Assembly (NCBI GenBank): GCA_963827155.1
Contig: CAWGZV010000002.1
Location: 2,294,001-2,358,000, forward strand
Reading direction: 5' to 3'
DNA from: UTCFX2 sp963827155
GTDB lineage: Bacteria; Chloroflexota; Anaerolineae; Anaerolineales; UBA4823
Length of the DNA stretch: 64,000 nt
Shown: positions 60,080 through 64,000 of the stretch, piece after piece
Layout of the letters: each line of letters opens with the position of its first letter
Position numbering within the stretch: the first letter of the stretch is position 1
Made by a program: the position numbers and the translations under genes
The notes under the pieces: generated by a model
Database searches by the model: none
What the model was told of the DNA's origin: nothing
What the model saw: only the letters and a program-made list of their open reading frames with translations

Positions 60080-61279
60080 TTATGCTTGCGGTGCCTTCGT
60101 CAAATCTGGCGCAGCAACAGGACGTGGTTCGCCAATCCGCTTGCGTTCTTGTTTGAAATAGGTTCGTAAAATCCAGAGGGTGACCCAGGCAATGATCAGG
60201 TTAAGGATCAACATCCCAATAATATAGATAAATGTTCCGGGTTGACCAAGAATTTTATCCATTACTGCGGTGGTCATAACGACCGTGAGCGCCAGGGGCG
60301 TCAAAAATTTCCAGTTGAAGCTCAGCATATGGTCAATCCGGATTCGTGGGAGTGAATACTTTACCCACATGATCACCCAATAAATAAAGAAAGCTTTGAT
60401 GAAGAGATACACAATTCCCAGGAGCGGAAATTGCTCCGCGCCTGGTCCTCTCCAACCCCCCAGGAAGAAAGTGGCGAAGAGGGCGCCCATGGTCAGTGCA
60501 TGCAGCAGCTCTCCAGCATAAAACATCCCAAATTTCATGCCGGTATATTCAATGTGAAAACCTGCCACAATCTCCGACTCCGCCTCGTTGAGGTCAAAAG
60601 GCGCTCGACCGAGCTCGGCGATTGCCGAAATCAGGAAAATCAGCGCTCCAATGGGCGTGAGAACGATAAACCAAATACTTTGACTGTTGACGATATCGTT
60701 AAGCGACATAGAACGCGCCAGCATTACGGGAAGCAGCAGAGCGACGACCATGGGGACTTCATAAGAAACAACCTGTGCAACCATCCGGAATGCTCCAAGC
60801 AAAGCATATTTATTGTTTGAAGCCCATCCCGCCATGATAATCCCCAAGGTTCCGATCGCGCCTGCGGCGACGATAAAAAGGATCCCTACATCCAGATCGG
60901 AACCCAATAATGTAGACGAAAATGGAATCACCGCCCACAACACAAGGACGGCGGCGAGTGCCAGGATTGGGGCAATGTTGTAGACGATCCGGTCGGCGCC
61001 GACCGGCGTGATATCTTCTTTTATCAGAAGCTTGATCACATCAGCTACCGGCTGGATCAGTCCAAACGGTCCAAGCCGGTTAGGACCTAAACGGTCTTGG
61101 AACCGGGCAACAACTTTCCGTTCAACCCATACCAGAAAAATATCCAATACCAAAACGGTGGTGGCAACGAGCACAACCCCAAGCAGGGACATCAGAAAAT
61201 TGACCATCCCTGAGGAAAGCCCCCAGCTCGCTAGTAATCCTCTCAGCCATTCAGCGATCAAGTTGATCGGATCAGACAT
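60080..61279 (-). CDS. nuoH: NADH-quinone oxidoreductase subunit H
   Basis: 399 residues, at the long end. Eight helices. Quinone-chamber motifs: VERKVVARFQDRLGPNR, GLIQPVADVIKLLIKED, and AELGRAPFDLNEAESEIVAGFHIEYTG region (positions about 205-230). Follows nuoA by 165 bases without nuoB, C, D or I in between, and nuoI does not separate it from nuoJ. Confidence 0.96.
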   Translation of the reverse strand: MSDPINLIAEWLRGLLASWGLSSGMVNFLMSLLGVVLVATTVLVLDIFLVWVERKVVARFQDRLGPNRLGPFGLIQPVADVIKLLIKEDITPVGADRIVYNIAPILALAAVLVLWAVIPFSSTLLGSDLDVGILFIVAAGAIGTLGIIMAGWASNNKYALLGAFRMVAQVVSYEVPMVVALLLPVMLARSMSLNDIVNSQSIWFIVLTPIGALIFLISAIAELGRAPFDLNEAESEIVAGFHIEYTGMKFGMFYAGELLHALTMGALFATFFLGGWRGPGAEQFPLLGIVYLFIKAFFIYWVIMWVKYSLPRIRIDHMLSFNWKFLTPLALTVVMTTAVMDKILGQPGTFIYIIGMLILNLIIAWVTLWILRTYFKQERKRIGEPRPVAAPDLTKAPQA

Positions 61280-61444
61280 TACTCATCTCCTCATTCGTTT
61301 GGCGACTGCTTTGCCCAGATCAGACATTTTGGTGAAGTATCGAGATCAAAATACGCATAAAAGGCTGTGGGGGTTCCCATCAGCCTTCATTTCAAAATCA
61401 TCAACTATGGATGTTTCCCACCCTCTGTGGCAGCTTTTCAAATA
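61280..61444. other. Intergenic gap between nuoA and nuoH
   Basis: 165 bases with no coding potential that I can see and no clear terminator. In canonical operons nuoB, nuoC and nuoD lie here. Confidence 0.6.
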
Positions 61445-61804
61445 TTAAATCCATTTGAGGGCACCTTTGCGCCAGATATAGATTAATCCAGCGATCAAAA
61501 TCAACACAAACAAAATACCTTCAAATACTGCATAAAGCGGCAACAAACCGAACGATGCAGCCCATGGGTATAAAAATACCAATTCGACGTCAAAAACCAG
61601 GAAAATTAATGCGAATTGATAGTATTGGACCTTGAACTGGACCCAGGAATCACCAACCGTCTCAATCCCGCATTCATACGTTTGCATTTTAATTTCATTG
61701 GGTTTCTTGGGGGCAATCAGCCGGGGTATGACCAGCGCGATGGCGGGGAAAAGCGGCGCCAGGAGCAGGAAAATACCAATGAATAACCAGTCTGAAGTCG
61801 GCAT
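61445..61804 (-). CDS. nuoA: NADH-quinone oxidoreductase subunit A
   Basis: 119 residues, three helices. MQTYECGIETVGDSW is the family signature loop (with the conserved Cys) and FDVELVFLYPWA the second. AAGGAG ribosome-binding site before the ATG. First gene of the nuo cluster in this window. Confidence 0.96.
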   Translation of the reverse strand: MPTSDWLFIGIFLLLAPLFPAIALVIPRLIAPKKPNEIKMQTYECGIETVGDSWVQFKVQYYQFALIFLVFDVELVFLYPWAASFGLLPLYAVFEGILFVLILIAGLIYIWRKGALKWI

Positions 61805-61821
61805 GTATGCTCCTTAATCAT

Positions 61822-61845
61822 TTATTATGACAAAATGCATAATAA
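61822..61845. promoter_or_regulatory. Inverted repeat upstream of nuoA
   Basis: TTATTATG (61822-61829) and CATAATAA (61838-61845), 8-nt spacer. Close to the nuoA ribosome-binding site and possibly overlapping its promoter; candidate operator. Confidence 0.3.
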
Positions 61846-62148
61846 TACACCCGATTCTTAATGCGGGTTACCTCGGAATTTTACCATATTATAAGGTTTC
61901 ACAATCCGTCGGTGTCGATTCCCCGTGTCATTTGTATTCATCACCTGAAAGAATGATCGAAGCTGGGATTTAACCCGCGAATATTACCCTCATTCTTACA
62001 GCTTCTTTGTGAATTGAGCTCACATGTTTTTATAATGGATTAAACTGGATCCAGAATAGCGGGGTATTCGCTCAATAGTGGACTTAATCATTAATAAAAT
62101 GAGAATGAGAGCTTCGTTATAACATCTCTGGACGGCACATCATTAGGA

Positions 62149-62154
62149 TATAAT
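62149..62154 (+). promoter_or_regulatory. -10 box of the transglutaminase gene
   Basis: Perfect TATAAT; predicted start near 62161, 7 bases before ATG 62168. No ribosome-binding site. Confidence 0.5.
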
Positions 62155-62167
62155 CAGTCGGAAATAT

Positions 62168-64000
62168 ATGCGAGTATCAGCAGAAAATCCACGCTGGTGG
62201 GACCTTCCAGCAGGATTGCTCCTGGTGGCTGCAATCTTAACCTCGGGGACGCGGCTAGTTGCCACGGAGTGGACTTCCCACCTGGCCATCATTCAATCAT
62301 TGGTGTTCTTCGGCGTCATTGCAGGCTTGATGCTTGGGAAGAGCCGGTTTAGCCCACGTTCCGCTCGATTTCTAGCGGTCGTTTACGGTCTCTTTGCAGT
62401 TCCATGGCAGCTAGGGATTACCCTGCCGATAGAGTATTCCTGGACAGAGCGGATGATTATTTTGATTAACCGCCTCCAGATCATTTTTTCACAGCTGATC
62501 TACCGGGAACCCGTTCGCGATTCACTTCTCTTCCTCGTGGTGATGTTTATTTTATATTGGGGGATCTCTGTTCATGCCGGGTATCCTTAACTCGTCATGG
62601 AGATGCATGGCGGGCGATCATCCCTGGTGGGATCTCCATGCTGGTCATCCAGACTTTCGATCCCGCCGTCTCGAGTTGAATCTGGTACCTGGCAGCCTAT
62701 TTGTTTTTTGGACTCATCCTGGTCGCAAGGATGACATTCGTGCATCAGAATTCCCAATGGCAAAAAAGCCGAACCGCTCTTCCGCCTCACATTAGCCTGG
62801 ACTTCATCCGATATGCAATCCTGGCAGTTTTTGTGATCGTCGTATTTGCCTGGACAATACCAGCCCTCGCAAAGGCAGTCCCTCAGGCCAATATAGCCTG
62901 GCAGCCAGTGCGGTCTGCCTGGAACCATTCCATTAATAAGTTTGAGAATGCGTTTGCTTCTTTAAAAGCGACTGTATTTACATACACGACGGTTTACAGC
63001 CCAATTTCAACCCTTGGACGAGGGTCAGCACTAACAGATACCCAAATTTTTCGGGCTAAAGCGCCGCTGACACTCCCCCTGGGGGCGCGTTTATATTGGC
63101 GTGCCCGTGTATATGATCACTACGACAAAGGTCAGTGGCGAAGTACTCTTACGGACACATTGGATTTCAATCCGTTTCGACAGGAGCTGCCTGTTGAACC
63201 CGGAATAGGACGCTGGCAAGGCACTTTCTCAATTATCAGCGCATCGAATATCACCACGCTTTTCACGCCAGCCCAGCCCATTTGGGTCAGCAGAGCAGGG
63301 AAAGTTGAATATGCCTCGAATCCAGACGGCACGATCGATGTGACTACTTTCTCTGCCGCACCTTCTTTGGGTCCGGGAGAAAGCTATGAAATTTTGGCTT
63401 CAATTGGCACACCGACCATCGAAGAACTTCGCAGCGCTGGCGACGATTATCCAACTTGGATTTCTGAGCGATACCTTCAACTACCTGGATCACTCACCGA
63501 ACGCACTAGATCACTCGCAGAAAGTTTGACTGCCGGGTTAGAAACACCTTACGATAAAGCATTAAGTATCACTCAATATCTTCGGAATAATATTCAATAC
63601 GTCGAGACTCTGGATGAAGCGGCGCCTTCGAATCAAGAACCGGTGGATTGGTTCCTCTTTGATTCAAAAAAGGGCTTCTGTAATTACTACTCATCCGCAG
63701 AGGTACTAATGCTTCGCGCCGTGGGCATTCCTGCTCGATGGGCCGTTGGATATGCTCAAGGGGAATTACTGGACGACAGCGCCGTAGGCTACTCCAACGA
63801 AGAACACACTTTTATCGTAAGACAGCGCGAAGCACATGCATGGCCTGAGGTCTTCTTCCCGGGTTACGGATGGATCGAATTTGAACCTACGATTTCTCAG
63901 CCGGTTATCGAACGGCCTTCGAATGCCGCCGCGGTCGATTCCGGGGCGCTAACCGCAGACGAAGAGCTGGCTGCTCTCCGCGAAGATAAACGAGAACAAT
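62168..64000 (+). CDS. TgpA-like membrane transglutaminase, 3' partial, frameshift and in-frame stop
   Basis: N-terminal block of membrane helices of the DUF3488/TgpA type, then an extracytoplasmic domain and a transglutaminase core with KGFCNYYSSAEVLMLR (catalytic Cys), GIPARWAVGYA, REAHAWPEVFF (catalytic His) and YGWIEFEPT (Glu where Asp is usual). The frame changes near 62588, and a TGA at 62677-62679 interrupts the new frame; CGA (Arg) would give AVSSRIWYLAAYLFFG. After that the frame is open to the window end. Such proteins often accompany MoxR ATPase and DUF58 genes, which may lie beyond 64000. Confidence 0.85.

Larger units (their letters stand above)
61805..62167. other. 363-base divergent intergenic region
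   Basis: AT-rich. Contains the nuoA ribosome-binding site, an 8-bp inverted repeat at 61822-61845, and a TATAAT at 62149-62154 for the transglutaminase gene. I see no gene or RNA in it. Confidence 0.6.

Noticed and set aside
24786..62679. Stop-codon reassignment or programmed read-through to explain the in-frame stops
   Set aside because: TAA, TAG and TGA all act as normal stops here (AAA+ gene TAA, recJ TAG, murE TGA), and no recoding element is visible.
62677..62679. Selenocysteine at the TGA in the transglutaminase gene
   Set aside because: The TGA falls in a membrane segment, not in an active site, the next bases form no clear hairpin, and a frameshift lies just upstream, so a consensus error is simpler.
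1..64000. CRISPR arrays, tRNA or rRNA genes, insertion sequences, phage genes
   Set aside because: I looked for regular spaced repeats, TTCGAATC-type T-arm motifs in cloverleaf context, transposase-like proteins and integrases and found none that hold up.

Overview
The window looks like a contig from an uncultured bacterium of the Chloroflexota (probably Anaerolineae-like). This is inferred from gene content: a giant SdrD/GEVED-type surface protein, many lipoproteins and polytopic membrane enzymes, a complex I cluster with two nuoM genes, an F0-only ATP synthase block with a fused b-delta subunit, a membrane-anchored YvcK, and several start codons placed directly behind -10 boxes. I see no rRNA, tRNA, CRISPR array, insertion sequence or phage gene.

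Layout. 1-2039 (+): 3' part of an S41 protease-like lipoprotein. 10387-2102 (-): a probable cell-surface polysaccharide operon that begins with a specialised NusG paralogue (preceded by a perfect 11-bp hairpin), followed by gmd, a YbhN-type membrane protein, a low-molecular-weight phosphatase, two large membrane proteins of the GT39/DUF2142 type and a clan-A glycosidase-like lipoprotein. 14482-10449 (-): gap-pgk, a terminator, then tpiA and a membrane HExxH protein. 15913-14575 (-): yvcK, divergent from recJ (+). 17810-24461: a GT2 glycosyltransferase (-), then (+) an AAA+ ATPase, a glycerophosphodiesterase, an orphan CoA-transferase subunit and a GH3 hydrolase fused to membrane helices. 24474-29307: signalling block with a Ser/Thr kinase, a divergent FHA-OmpR regulator, a CpXC protein and a GAF-PAS histidine kinase. 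29297-32934: class III aminotransferase, tgt and uppP. 33081-39507 (+): giant surface protein. 39577-45178 (-): Cys-cluster protein, a pair of ABC exporter half-transporters and a DUF4032 protein. 45276-48287 (+): UbiB-like kinase, formate/nitrite transporter and a stand-alone Lrp/AsnC sensor domain. 48331-49914 (-): murE. 50011-52362 (-): atpZ-atpB-atpE-atpFH. 52454-61804 (-): nuoA-H-J-K-L-M-M-N. 62168-64000 (+): 5' part of a TgpA-like transglutaminase.

Sequence quality dominates interpretation. At least 17 conserved genes or gene parts are interrupted by single-base frameshifts, many at homopolymers (for example an 8-base G run inside nuoL), and four more reading frames carry one in-frame stop. 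All four stops are explained by a C-to-T change in the last base of a GANTC motif. Essential genes (murE, nuoL, nuoM, yvcK) are affected, so I read these as consensus errors from an unpolished assembly rather than gene decay, and I annotate the genes as continuous.

The most interesting biology is the NusG paralogue with its leader hairpin at the head of the polysaccharide operon, the 2-NuoM complex I cluster lacking peripheral-arm genes and coupled to an F0-only ATP synthase block, the recurrent leaderless promoter arrangement, and several unusual fusions (GH3 plus Ig-like domain plus membrane helices; membrane-anchored YvcK; b-delta subunit).
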